NCBI RefSeq assembly: GCF_000760695.4
Contig: NZ_JHEG04000001.1
Coordinates: 6,516,204 to 6,580,203 of the forward strand
Direction of reading: 5' to 3'
Length of the DNA: 64,000 bases
Origin: Tolypothrix bouteillei VB521301
Lineage (GTDB): Bacteria > Cyanobacteriota > Cyanobacteriia > Cyanobacteriales > Nostocaceae
Position numbers and translations under genes: made by a program. Shown piece after piece: positions 1 through 8,126 of the stretch. Within the stretch, counting starts at the first letter, position 1. Each line of letters starts with the position of its first letter. The notes beneath the pieces are model-generated. The model was not told where the DNA came from. It was given only the letters and a program-made list of their open reading frames with translations, and did no database searches.

Positions 1-753
1 GAAGCCATAACATTACTATCTAAAGAATTTTACTGTCTCACAGTTGACCTTCCCGGACACGGGAAAACAAAAATTTTTGGTGATAGCGATCGCTATACAA
101 TGGCAAACACTGCTGTAGCTCTAATTCATTTACTAGACGAACTAAAAATTTCTCAATGCTTTTTAGTGGGTTATTCAATGGGTGGAAGGCTAGCTTTATA
201 TCTCACTCTCCATTTTCCACATCGATTTTCAAAAGTTGTTTTAGAGTCTGCTTCTCCTGGCTTAGCCACAATTACCGAACGAGAAGAGAGAATAAGACGT
301 GATGAACAAATTGCCAGAAAGCTAGAAAGAAGTGTTGAAAGAAATGATTTTATCGCTTACCTGTCCAACTGGTACAATCAAGCAATTTTTGGCTTGATTA
401 AAACCCATCCTCATTATCAGGTTCTCCTAGAAACTCGGTTGCAAAATAACCCAATTGAACTGGCTAAGTCATTACGTTTTATGGGTACCGGACAACAACC
501 TCCGTTATGGGAAAAGTTGAAAGAAAATACAGTTCCTATGCTTTTGCTAGTTGGTAAGTATGATGAAAAATTTGTAGATATTAATGGAAAAATTTCTAAT
601 TTTTGTACATTTTGTCAATTAGAAATGATTGATAAAGTAGGGCATAACATCCATTTTGAAAATACTCTTGCTTTCGTTGAAAGTGTTAGGAGATTTTTTC
701 TGGAGGCGGAGCCTCGTAAAATACATTCCCAGGCTGAGCCTGGGAACGAGTAA
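1..753 (+). CDS. menH: MenH-like alpha/beta hydrolase, 5' end outside window
   Basis: Likely 2-succinyl-6-hydroxy-2,4-cyclohexadiene-1-carboxylate synthase of the menaquinone/phylloquinone pathway. The open frame runs from base 1 with no start, so the N-terminus lies upstream. The translation shows DLPGHGKT near the edge, the nucleophile elbow GYSMGG (serine codon at 175), an aspartate in GKYDEKF and a late histidine in VGHNIHFE, which gives a complete Ser-Asp-His triad. The last ~17 residues (after FFLEAEP) are encoded by a palindromic dispersed repeat at 703-750, so the C-terminus has probably been altered by repeat insertion. The family call is good. The exact substrate rests on family resemblance, and other alpha/beta hydrolases of this size remain possible. 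Confidence 0.75.
   Translation, partial: EAITLLSKEFYCLTVDLPGHGKTKIFGDSDRYTMANTAVALIHLLDELKISQCFLVGYSMGGRLALYLTLHFPHRFSKVVLESASPGLATITEREERIRRDEQIARKLERSVERNDFIAYLSNWYNQAIFGLIKTHPHYQVLLETRLQNNPIELAKSLRFMGTGQQPPLWEKLKENTVPMLLLVGKYDEKFVDINGKISNFCTFCQLEMIDKVGHNIHFENTLAFVESVRRFFLEAEPRKIHSQAEPGNE
703..750. repeat. palindromic dispersed repeat forming the menH 3' end
   Basis: Two hairpins lie in tandem: GAGGCGGAGCCTC at 703-715 and TTCCCAGGCT-G-AGCCTGGGAA at 726-746, the second with perfect 10-bp arms. This looks like a common cyanobacterial interspersed repeat. It is translated as the menH C-terminus, up to its stop codon, and could also act as the transcription terminator. Confidence 0.7.
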
Positions 754-780
754 CTCAGGAACAAATGAATCGATCGCCAG

Positions 781-1377
781 TTACTGGTTGCTGTTAACTA
801 CAGAGTTCAATTCTTCTTGCAACACCCTCTGATAAATATTTGGCAAAGACCGACTAACAGAGTTAGTTTCAATACCATAACCCAAACTGGTCCAAGTAGG
901 AGATAACCGACGCAAAACGTCTTTTATCTTTCCTTGACGCAGTTGTTGAGATATATCTACTCCCCAAACTTGCGAATCATTAAGCCAACGATAAACTACA
1001 ACGTCTTGATACTCTGCTTCAAAACTATAAGAAGACCAAAACATAAATCGGTTGGGGTTTGGGTGATAGCGCGATGCAATTCTATACCAGGTCGTATTTA
1101 TCACTTGATATCTACCAGCAGCTGTCGAACAGTTACCTTTGTTTGGACCTGAGACAATAGTGACGCATATCTCAGGATGGCGGCTGAGATTGTTCACTTG
1201 TTGTCCTCCGTATAAAAGCGAATAGGGACGATTACCACTCGCTTCACTCGCTGAAATAGTCCGCATGAGGGCGCGAATATAAGGATCGCCCCCTTTCATG
1301 ACTAGGGTTGGTTGTCTTTGACTAAATACCGGATCGGGTTGCGATCGCAAATCACCAAACACGTACCACTGTATCAA
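781..1377 (-). CDS. lambda-lysozyme-like (GH104) peptidoglycan hydrolase
   Basis: The protein resembles phage lambda lysozyme (lytic transglycosylase, GH104), which cuts the glycan strands of peptidoglycan. It has ALMRTISASEASGN with the probable catalytic Glu, YGGQ, SRHPE and STAAGRYQ, in the order expected of the family. The first usable start is TTG at 1377. The open frame continues upstream for about 34 codons to a TGA and encodes a strongly hydrophobic stretch (LIGPIVALLGFICLIQW), but this holds no ATG, GTG or TTG before the stop, only a CTG. The natural product is therefore probably membrane-anchored, with either a rare start or a damaged 5' end. It is convergent with menH. Confidence 0.75.
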   Translation of the reverse strand: MIQWYVFGDLRSQPDPVFSQRQPTLVMKGGDPYIRALMRTISASEASGNRPYSLLYGGQQVNNLSRHPEICVTIVSGPNKGNCSTAAGRYQVINTTWYRIASRYHPNPNRFMFWSSYSFEAEYQDVVVYRWLNDSQVWGVDISQQLRQGKIKDVLRRLSPTWTSLGYGIETNSVSRSLPNIYQRVLQEELNSVVNSNQ

Positions 1378-1571
1378 ACATATAAAGCCAAGAAGAGCGA
1401 CTATCGGTCCTATAAGCTGTTCAACGCCGCCTTTCCGTTGTTCTACACTTTTCAGAGTCCCACTCCTTAAACTTGCCTGCTGTTGTCAATCAAAATATAA
1501 CAACAATATCTGACGTAATGTTTCAGTAAAAGTTCGTTAACGCTTTGGTAGTTAGTGGTTAGCCGTCAGTG

Positions 1572-2231
1572 TTAAACCACGTTGGTAAATAATTCACCAA
1601 AGCTTTTTGCAGGGGCGTCTTCCCTAGCAACGATCTCCACAATTTTATTTTTCGCTGCTGTTTCAAAAAGTGCCTCTACACAAACTTGTGCAACTTTCTG
1701 GCGGGGAATGCTACCGTCAAACAATGTATCAGCGCTTTGCATGACAATCCGATTGGAGTTATCCTCATTTTTTAACCCACCAGGTCGAACAATCGTATAA
1801 GTCAAACCGCTTTTTTGGAGGAATTCCTCTGCTTGCTTTTTCCAAACTAGAATGAGCCAGAATAAATTCAGTGGGTGAAAAAACTGTGAAGTACACAACG
1901 AAGAAACCAAAACAAAATGCTCAATTCCCTTTGCTTGCGCTACCTCTACCAAATTTTTTGTGCCTTCATAGTCCACCTTATAGGGTCCTGTCGGGTCAAA
2001 GCTTGGCGACGCCCCTGTGGCGCATAGCAGTACCGTGCTATCTCCTAATGCAGTAGACAAGTTTTCTGGGTGTAACACATCACCTTGTACCAATTCTGCT
2101 TCTATCGGTAAAATACTTCTTGCTTTCTCAATATCTCTGACCAGAGCACGAACGGGTATATTCCGCGCTATCAGTTCTTGTACTATCCGACGACCCGTTT
2201 CACCTGTTGCCCCTGCTACAAATGCTTTCAT
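1572..2231 (-). CDS. atypical SDR / NmrA-like NAD(P)-binding protein
   Basis: A 219-residue Rossmann protein starting MKAFVAGATGETG; GATGETG (residues 7-13) is the dinucleotide-binding glycine motif of atypical short-chain dehydrogenases. Downstream are LVQGDVL, LLCATGA, VDYEGTKNLV, HFVLVSSL and YTIVRPGGL, as in the cyanobacterial/plastid NAD(P)-binding group of SDRs. The usual active-site YxxxK is not obvious, which fits this class, whose members often act as redox sensors or assembly factors. ATG start at 2231. The gene stands alone, and substrate and function cannot be read from the sequence. Confidence 0.75.
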   Translation of the reverse strand: MKAFVAGATGETGRRIVQELIARNIPVRALVRDIEKARSILPIEAELVQGDVLHPENLSTALGDSTVLLCATGASPSFDPTGPYKVDYEGTKNLVEVAQAKGIEHFVLVSSLCTSQFFHPLNLFWLILVWKKQAEEFLQKSGLTYTIVRPGGLKNEDNSNRIVMQSADTLFDGSIPRQKVAQVCVEALFETAAKNKIVEIVAREDAPAKSFGELFTNVV

Positions 2232-2397
2232 TGTATTTTGAGAAACTTGTATTTTTACAATTCTGTTTTCTATTTTAGAGATTCTTTATGACAGATTTTT
2301 GAGATTTGAGTAAAAATGGTGATTTAGTGCGAAACATTCCACTGAATTTGGGAAGTATTAATTTAGCTAGATTGTTCAGCATATAAAGAATAGTTAT

Positions 2398-3051
2398 ATG
2401 ATTTCAAACAATTCGGAATATCGATCCTTGGATACAAATGAAGCGGTCTTTTCCATCCCGTCAACTGTAGAAACCTCTGAGGATACGACTCTAGACGCAA
2501 CTATAGGGACGCCAAGAAGGTTTTATGGCTGTTACAGTGATTGTATGGAAATGCCTGCTCCTTCTAAGATTGTTGCTGAATATCTAGATAATCATGCCTT
2601 ATGGTTTTCGCGTTGTGCTGAACCGATGAAGGTAGAATCTCTGAGTAAAAATGGCTATGCTCTCACTGTCGGTCGCTTTGGCGCATTTGGCTATGAAGTT
2701 GAGCCAAAAATTGGTTTGGAATTATTGCCTCCTGAGGAAGGAATTTATCGCATTCAGACCATTCCAATTCCTAATTACCAAGCTCCCGGTTACGATGTGG
2801 ATTATAAGTCATCGCTACAGTTACTAGAAACTGATGCCAAAGACTCTAACCATAAGGCTGGTACAATCACGCAAGTTGAATGGGAACTGCATCTAGCTGT
2901 TTATATTCACTTTCCAAAGTTTATTCAGCGATTACCTAAATCTATCATTCAATCTACAGGCGATCGCCTTCTCAACCAAATTGTTCGCCAAGTTTCCCGG
3001 CGCTTAACTCGCAAAGTTCAAGAAGATTTTCAAAAAACTTTATATCAGTGA
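2398..3051 (+). CDS. DUF1997 protein
   Basis: 217 residues. The first ~45 are polar and variable; the conserved part begins near YSDCMEMPAPSKIVAEYL and continues through FSRCAEPMKVESL, GRFGAFGYEVEPKIGLEL and IPIPNYQAPGY to a basic C-terminal helix (IVRQVSRRLTRKVQEDF). This is the DUF1997 pattern, found in cyanobacteria and plastid-bearing plants, without a firmly assigned function that I know of. There are no membrane segments or signal peptide. ATG at 2398. The gene ends just before a strong hairpin shared with the convergent DUF4079 gene. Confidence 0.7.
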   Translation: MISNNSEYRSLDTNEAVFSIPSTVETSEDTTLDATIGTPRRFYGCYSDCMEMPAPSKIVAEYLDNHALWFSRCAEPMKVESLSKNGYALTVGRFGAFGYEVEPKIGLELLPPEEGIYRIQTIPIPNYQAPGYDVDYKSSLQLLETDAKDSNHKAGTITQVEWELHLAVYIHFPKFIQRLPKSIIQSTGDRLLNQIVRQVSRRLTRKVQEDFQKTLYQ

Positions 3052-3054
3052 CAG

Positions 3055-3085
3055 GAGAGCCGACTTCTTAAAGAAGTCGGCTCTC
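3055..3085. terminator. perfect 15-bp hairpin between convergent genes
   Basis: GAGAGCCGACTTCTT, one base, then its exact reverse complement. It lies between the 3' ends of the DUF1997 and DUF4079 genes and so probably serves both. A close relative is found at 34614-34644. No run of T follows, so it may be a hairpin repeat used as a terminator. Confidence 0.65.
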
Positions 3086-3114
3086 TTGCAGCGAGCATTA
3101 GCCACTCTCAATGA

Positions 3115-3585
3115 CTATGCTTGGGTGAGAATCCTTTGAACGATTTGCACTCCGGTAATAGCTTGCCAAGCAAAAAGACCTAGAAGAGCAAAATTTAATA
3201 AAATATGAGTTGCACGCGCCCAGTTTGCTCCTTTTTGCATATAGGGAGATAAAGCAGCCGAAAAGGCAATTAAACTAGTCATCCCTAACCCTGCTAGCAA
3301 GTGAGGTCCGACAAACAGCTTACCGTTATTAATATATGTAACGGCCATACCACCAACAGCACCCGCCACCATAAAGGCTAGAAGTAAAGAGCCAATTTGG
3401 TGGTGTCTGACATTATATTTACCTTTTATTAATTCTTTCTTTTCTTCACCCTGAGCATTTCTGGTCCGTTGAACTTGTAGTCCCAAATATGCTGCATATA
3501 GAGATAGGAGCAGTAGCGCCCACATCGCGATCGGGTGGAAGAAATTTAACCAATACTTAACTGACGGCGAAAGCTCCAGATTCAT
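3115..3585 (-). CDS. DUF4079 membrane protein
   Basis: A 156-residue integral membrane protein with four hydrophobic segments (about residues 15-35, 62-84, 93-113 and 124-146). Conserved histidines sit near the membrane segments: FHPIAMW, VRHHQIGSLLL, GPHLLAGLGM and ATHILLN. This matches DUF4079, which resembles cytochrome b561-type four-helix proteins, so haem binding is plausible but not shown. ATG at 3585. The gene is monocistronic and convergent with DUF1997. Confidence 0.75.
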   Translation of the reverse strand: MNLELSPSVKYWLNFFHPIAMWALLLLSLYAAYLGLQVQRTRNAQGEEKKELIKGKYNVRHHQIGSLLLAFMVAGAVGGMAVTYINNGKLFVGPHLLAGLGMTSLIAFSAALSPYMQKGANWARATHILLNFALLGLFAWQAITGVQIVQRILTQA

Positions 3586-3660
3586 GGTGTTCTCCCAATA
3601 ATTAAATCTTAATAAAAGTTATCATAACGCTGTAGCCAATGGGGAGTGAGGAAGTGGTAA

Positions 3661-3746
3661 GTAGTTATTAGTTAGTGTTTAATCGTTAGTAGTTAGTAGG
3701 TGCTACAACAACCAACCACTAACAACCAACCACTAACCACTAACAA
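3661..3746. repeat. heptamer-type array (TTAGTTAG / CCAACCACTAA)
   Basis: Degenerate repeats of the TTAGTGG family, first in one orientation (TAGTTAGTAGGT) and then inverted (CCAACCACTAACCACTAAC), run right up to the ATG of the ankyrin gene. The array leaves no recognisable ribosome-binding site in front of that start. Confidence 0.75.
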
Positions 3747-5024
3747 ATGACGAACAACGATGCCTTGCTGTTGGCTGCGAAGAATGGCGATATCAAACGG
3801 GTGCAAGCATTACTTAACGCTGGCGCACAAGTCGATACAGGCAATGGCGATGGCACAACAGCTTTAATGTTTGCTGCTAGTTTGGGATATACCGAGATCG
3901 TGCGCTTGCTTCTCGATCGAGAAGCAAACATTAACATCCGGAGGAAGCGTTACGGTTTGACAGCTTTGATGTTAGCAGCTAGCGCCAATCAGCTTGACAT
4001 TGTGAAGCTGTTAGTGTCGAGAGGGGCTGATGTTAATACGACTAATGAAGATGGCAGTACAGCCTTAATGGTAGCTGCTCTAAAAGGTCATGTTGAGATT
4101 GTCCGCGCCTTACTTGCTGCTGGAGCAGAGGCAAATATTAAAGATAAAGATGAGGATACAGCTTTCAATTTAGCAGTTAAGCAAGGACACGCTACAGTTG
4201 TACAAGCACTAATACAAAACGGTGCAGATGTCAATAGTAAAAATGAAGAAGGCGATACCGCTTTGATGGTAGCAGCGGATTTAGGTCATTTGCAAGTCGT
4301 TCAAACATTAATAGCTGCAGGTATTGATGTGAAGGCACAAAACGAGGATGGCGGAACTGCTTTGTCAGCCGCAGCCGCAGCAGGATATAGTGCGATCGCA
4401 TCCGCGATACTTGCACATCAAGCTGATGTGAATGCTCGAGACAAAGATGGCGAAACAGCCCTCCATCTTGCTGTAGTAGAAGGTTATACGGATGTTGTTA
4501 AAGTTTTACTTGATGGCGGTGCAAATGTAGGCATAAGAAATAACTTAGGCGATACACCCTTGCTTACAGCAGCATTGCAGGGGTACAGCTCAATTGTTGA
4601 GTTACTCCTTCAACGGGGAGCAGATAGCAATGAGAAAAATTTGGGTGAATTTCCACTAACACTAGCAGCTACTCAAGGACATACAGAAACAGTCAAAGTT
4701 TTGCTCGCTCACGGTGCAAATGCGAATATAAAAGCAGACGATGGCAAAACAGCACTGATAAAAGCAGCGGAACGCGATCGCATTGGTGTGCTCGAACAGC
4801 TTCTAGAAAAAGGAGCAGATGTTAACTTGCAAGATTCCGCCAAAGCCACAGCCTTAATGTGGGCGGCTTCACGAGATTGCGATCGCGCCGTGCAATTGTT
4901 GGTGCAAGCAGGAGCAGATGTGAATGTCAAAAATCAAGGTGGTTATACAGCTTTGATGTTAGCTGAATTTAACGGATGTCATAGAGTTATACGAACTTTA
5001 AAAGCTGTAGGAGCACAGGAATAA
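3747..5024 (+). CDS. ankyrin-repeat protein, 13 repeats
   Basis: The 425-residue protein is built almost entirely of ankyrin repeats. I count 13 units of about 33 residues with the TALMxAAxxGHxxIVxxLLxxGADV pattern, from residue 1 to the C-terminus. There is no signal peptide, membrane segment or catalytic domain, so it should be a soluble binding scaffold. The first and last units look like capping repeats. The ATG at 3747 directly follows a heptamer array and has no clear Shine-Dalgarno sequence. The partner protein is unknown. Confidence 0.85.
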   Translation: MTNNDALLLAAKNGDIKRVQALLNAGAQVDTGNGDGTTALMFAASLGYTEIVRLLLDREANINIRRKRYGLTALMLAASANQLDIVKLLVSRGADVNTTNEDGSTALMVAALKGHVEIVRALLAAGAEANIKDKDEDTAFNLAVKQGHATVVQALIQNGADVNSKNEEGDTALMVAADLGHLQVVQTLIAAGIDVKAQNEDGGTALSAAAAAGYSAIASAILAHQADVNARDKDGETALHLAVVEGYTDVVKVLLDGGANVGIRNNLGDTPLLTAALQGYSSIVELLLQRGADSNEKNLGEFPLTLAATQGHTETVKVLLAHGANANIKADDGKTALIKAAERDRIGVLEQLLEKGADVNLQDSAKATALMWAASRDCDRAVQLLVQAGADVNVKNQGGYTALMLAEFNGCHRVIRTLKAVGAQE

Positions 5025-5076
5025 TTTTAGTTGTTGATAAGTTACCATAAAATCAAAGATATCCAAAAAGTAACCC

Positions 5077-5421
5077 ATGTCTGAATCAGTCCAGTACATT
5101 ACTAATGAACAAGGAGAACGAGTTGGTGTACTGTTAGATTTGCGAACATACCAAGACTTGATAAACTTATCAACGACAGATGAGGAAATTTTAAATGGCT
5201 TAAGTTTGGATGAACTGCAAGCTTTAGCAGAAAGTACATTATCTCTAAAAACTCAAGTTCAATTAGATGATTTACTAGTTCGGAATGCAGAAAATCAACT
5301 ATCAGCTGATGAAACTGCTACTTTAGACCATCTGTTAGCACAGGTCGATCAACTAAACATTCTCAAAACCAGAGCTAAGTACACCTTAAAGCATTTTGAT
5401 AAAACATCGGAAGTGGCGTGA
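5077..5421 (+). CDS. small antitoxin-like protein paired with an HNH fragment
   Basis: 114 residues beginning MSESVQYITNEQGERVGVLL, the layout of small Phd/RelB-like antitoxins or addiction partners (a beta hairpin, then helices). The rest is helical and acidic, ending in a basic patch (LKTRAKYTLKHFDK). Its stop codon overlaps a GTG start by GTGA, the usual sign of translational coupling; that second frame is the beginning of an HNH endonuclease. From memory this small-protein/HNH pairing recurs in filamentous cyanobacteria. Here the partner is broken, so the gene is probably a relic. The antitoxin role is inferred. Confidence 0.5.
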   Translation: MSESVQYITNEQGERVGVLLDLRTYQDLINLSTTDEEILNGLSLDELQALAESTLSLKTQVQLDDLLVRNAENQLSADETATLDHLLAQVDQLNILKTRAKYTLKHFDKTSEVA

Positions 5422-5531
5422 GCATTTACGTTCCTGTTGAATTACAAAAACGCATTCGGAACCATTTTGTCAATTGTTGTGCCTATTGCCGTAGTGCTGA
5501 AGCTCTAACAGTTACTTTTTCAAGGAAGTAA
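5418..5531 (+). pseudogene. truncated HNH endonuclease
   Basis: GTG at 5418 opens a 37-codon frame reading VSIYVPVELQKRIRNHF, then CCAYCRSAEALTVT, then a stop at 5529. This is the characteristic N-terminus of cyanobacterial HNH nucleases, with the CxxC zinc pair (CAYC) in place. The part that should follow (the HNH histidines and second CxxC) is missing; the homology stops near 5515, where a fragment of a different gene begins. No nuclease can be made. Confidence 0.65.
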
Positions 5532-6039
5532 CAAATGTCTTGATTTAGCCTTGCTTCAAATTCGCGGACAAAATCGCTTACCAAAATTAAACTTTGCTTC
5601 CTTGAGTGCAGTTCGCAAGGGACAACAAGTGTTTGCCATTGGTTATCCTCGTGGAATTAAGCCTTCCTCGATTACTCAAGGGATTGTTAGTAACATTTAC
5701 ACAGAACTAGGTTTTATTCAAACAGATGCCAACCTTAACCCTGGTAATTCTGGAGGTGCTTTGTTAAACAGTCGGGGAGAACTTTTGGGTATCAATACTA
5801 GGAAAGTAGATACAGACACTAATGGGATGAATCTTGCAATTTCTAGCGAGAAGATTCAAGCTTTTATTTTAGCTTACAAGCAAGGACTTTCACCCTCCAT
5901 AGGTCAATTCCTAATTCCTGCTACTAAGCAAAAGAACAATCAACTCGCCCAAAAACTAGCTCTTAATGGTGTGGATGGTCAAACTTTAGCTAGTGGCAGC
6001 GTGGATCGGACTATTAGGATTTGGCGAACATCTCCTTGA
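5518..6039 (+). pseudogene. beheaded trypsin-like protease with C-terminal WD40 blade
   Basis: The frame reads KCLDLALLQIRGQNRLP, then GYPRG, then TDANLNPGNSGGAL, then NLAISS: the second half of an S1C/HtrA-type serine protease with its catalytic Asp (in LDLALL) and Ser (GNSGG). The N-terminal barrel with the His is absent. After a short linker the frame ends in one WD40 blade (DGQTLASGSVDRTIRIWRTSP). Cyanobacteria often carry protease-WD40 fusions, so this is probably the outer ends of such a gene with N-terminus and most blades deleted. The only starts are internal (TTG at 5551), so it is probably not functional. Confidence 0.7.
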
Positions 6040-6143
6040 TTTTATTTTGGGGAGGCGTGATGTGTCGGCTGCTGCTATTATCATACAAGCAGGGTGACTG
6101 CTTGAAGATTCATTGATTAAAGATAACTTGTGCTGTTTGGGCT

Positions 6144-7247
6144 ATGGCTCCTAGAAACAAAAGTAATCTGCAATTACCCGCTAATTACGGGGAGGCGCTC
6201 AAATCCATCAAAGCACGTATTCATTCTACCCAAATTCAAGCCGCAGTAGCAGTCAACAAAGAACTGATTGCACTTTATTGGGATATCGGACAGGAAATAA
6301 TCTCTCGCCAAGAGTCCGAAGGATGGGGAACTGCTGTCATTGAACGGTTGGCTAAAGATTTGCAAAAATCTTTCCCTGGAGTTAAAGGCTTTTCAGCACG
6401 GAATATTTGGCGGATAAGAGCTTTTTATCTCGCTTATACTCTTGATGTCAAAAGTGTTGTGGATGTTATACCAGGTGTGGATGGAATAATTCTGCCACAA
6501 GCTGTGGCAGAAATTCCTTGGGGTCATAATATTTTATTATTGGAAAAGGTAAAAGATTTAAAAGCAAGGTTTTGGTATGTTCACAAAACCCTTGAGCATG
6601 GTTGGAGTCGTTCTGTTTTATGGCATCACATCGATACAAAGCTTTATGAGCGACAATTTGAAGCTGAAAAAACGACAAATTTTAATTTTACTCTACCTTC
6701 CCCTCAATCAGATTTAGCACGGGAATTATTAAAAGACCCTTATAATTTTGATTTCTTGACTTTAGCAAAAGATGCTCAAGAAAGAGATTTAGAAAGGGGT
6801 TTATTAGAGCATATAAGAGAGTTCCTACTAGAATTAGGAGTTGGATTTGCTTTTATGGGCAGTCAATATCACCTCAAAGTTGGTGATGAAGATTTTTATA
6901 TTGACTTACTATTTTATCATGTCAAATTGCGTTGTTATGTAGTTATTGATCTAAAAATGAAGGAATTCAAACCAGAATTTTCAGGCAAGATGAGCTTTTA
7001 TGTTTCGGCGGTTGACGATATATTACGACACCCTGATGACCAACCTACTATTGGAATTATCTTATGTAAATCAAAAGATAAAACAGTGGTTGAATATTCA
7101 TTACAAAATATGAATAGACCGATTGGAGTTTCAACTTATAAATTACGGGATGTTTTACCTGAAAAATTACAAGGAAGTTTACCAACTATTGAACAGTTAG
7201 AGGCTGAGTTAGACGCGGTTCCTTTAGAAATCGAAGATGAGGAATAA
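6144..7247 (+). CDS. YhcG-type PD-(D/E)XK nuclease (DUF1016)
   Basis: 367 residues with the two-part layout of the YhcG/DUF1016 family. The N-terminal helical domain (residues ~15-170) has the typical NKELIALYWDIGQEI and FSARNIWRIRAFYLAY segments. The C-terminal PD-(D/E)XK domain (~185-345) has FYIDLLFYH and the core YVVIDLKMKEFKPEFSGKM, giving the D-x-x-x-K arrangement. Members are thought to be DNA-processing or mobile-element-associated nucleases. ATG at 6144. The gene sits among remnants of WD40 and protease genes in a region of turnover, which suggests transfer; it appears intact. Confidence 0.8.
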   Translation: MAPRNKSNLQLPANYGEALKSIKARIHSTQIQAAVAVNKELIALYWDIGQEIISRQESEGWGTAVIERLAKDLQKSFPGVKGFSARNIWRIRAFYLAYTLDVKSVVDVIPGVDGIILPQAVAEIPWGHNILLLEKVKDLKARFWYVHKTLEHGWSRSVLWHHIDTKLYERQFEAEKTTNFNFTLPSPQSDLARELLKDPYNFDFLTLAKDAQERDLERGLLEHIREFLLELGVGFAFMGSQYHLKVGDEDFYIDLLFYHVKLRCYVVIDLKMKEFKPEFSGKMSFYVSAVDDILRHPDDQPTIGIILCKSKDKTVVEYSLQNMNRPIGVSTYKLRDVLPEKLQGSLPTIEQLEAELDAVPLEIEDEE

Positions 7248-7295
7248 AAAATAGAAAATAGCCCCCCTGCAAACTCTGTCATTGATGACTCTAGT

Positions 7296-7424
7296 CTGCT
7301 GAAAACTTTGAGCGGACATTCAAACGTTGTTACTTCGTCGCTATCAGCCCGAATGGGAAGATTCTTGCTAGTGGTAGTGATGACAACAGCATCAAAGTGT
7401 GGAACACCACAAGTGGGATCTGGA
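7296..7424 (+). pseudogene. frameshifted WD40-repeat fragment
   Basis: Frame one reads LLKTLSGHSNVVTS. After one missing base near 7336 the sequence continues in the next frame as VAISPNGKILASGSDDNSI and then KVWNTTSG. Together they make one complete WD40 unit (GH to W-N). No start or other blades are present. It may come from the same WD40 gene as the fragment ending at 6039, or from a neighbour. Confidence 0.7.
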
Positions 7425-7436
7425 CTAACTTAGCCG

Positions 7437-8045
7437 CTAACGCTTGCGATTGAGGATTTGTTCGGTTGTTAGCTGAAGTTCTGTAAATCGGGATTGGATG
7501 AGTGTATTTCCTGTATACTCCTCCTCCTCATACAAACCATCAACTAACTTATAAACCGTTATCTTGCGTTTCTCTGGGTCGATCGCCCAGTACTCAGGAA
7601 CTGCTCTTGCTGCATATTCAGAACGCTTAAAGCGATAATCGCGTTCGCCCTTGGCGCAAGCCGTACCCGGCTTATCTTCATTGGTTTTACCAGGTGACAC
7701 GACTTCAATAATTAACTCTGGTGGAGGCATTTCTAGGTCGATTGTACCTCTGTTTGTTTGTCCCAAAATTTCTGCTAGTTCCTCTGACAGAATCATGAGA
7801 TCTGGTAGCCGTGTCTGTACTTGCGATCCTGATACTGCAATCTCCGTGTCTTTATGACAAATTTGCGTGTCTAGTAGGAATTTAGCAAACTGGAGTGCTA
7901 AAAAAAATGAAATTCTAGAGTTGAGAGGACTTTCGGGAGGCATTTCAACTAACTCTCCACCCACAAATTCATACTTCTTATCCGTATTATCGTTGTAGCG
8001 TAAGTACTCCTCAAAGGTCTTAGGTAACTTAGTGGTTTGAGTCAT
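7437..8045 (-). CDS. Uma2-family nuclease (DUF820) with in-frame repeat insertion
   Basis: 202 residues of the cyanobacterial Uma2/DUF820 family (PD-(D/E)XK fold): YLRYNDNTDKKYEFVGGELVEM at the N-terminus, RLPDLMIL, the core PPPELIIEVVSPGKT and YWAIDPEKRKITVY. The usual SPxxxxxDYxxKRxEY segment is interrupted by about ten extra residues (KPGTACAKGE), encoded by a dispersed repeat at 7641-7674. The catalytic Asp (LPDL) and Glu (IIEV) precede the insertion and the reading frame is kept, so activity may survive. ATG at 8045. The family is numerous in cyanobacteria and its biological role is unclear. Confidence 0.8.
   Translation of the reverse strand: MTQTTKLPKTFEEYLRYNDNTDKKYEFVGGELVEMPPESPLNSRISFFLALQFAKFLLDTQICHKDTEIAVSGSQVQTRLPDLMILSEELAEILGQTNRGTIDLEMPPPELIIEVVSPGKTNEDKPGTACAKGERDYRFKRSEYAARAVPEYWAIDPEKRKITVYKLVDGLYEEEEYTGNTLIQSRFTELQLTTEQILNRKR
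7641..7674 (-). repeat. dispersed repeat inside the Uma2 gene (copy 1)
   Basis: The minus strand reads GATAAGCCGGGTACGGCTTG followed by CGCCAAGGGCGAACGC. A nearly identical copy lies inside the DUF4335 gene at 51919-51955, and a weaker relative in the spacer at 10483-10531. In both genes it is read in the same frame as DKPGTAxAKGER. Confidence 0.8.
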
Positions 8046-8126
8046 AGCGGATAGCTACCCCAGCTTTAAGCAATTCCAACAAACACATATATTATAAAGA
8101 ATTTAGAAAACACCCTAAATATTCCT

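Noticed and set aside
1995-2031. CGACGCCCCTGTGGCGCATAG, resembling a dispersed repeat inside the NAD(P)-binding gene
   Set aside because: The encoded CATGASPSFDPTGPY is normal for this protein family, so there is no evidence of insertion.
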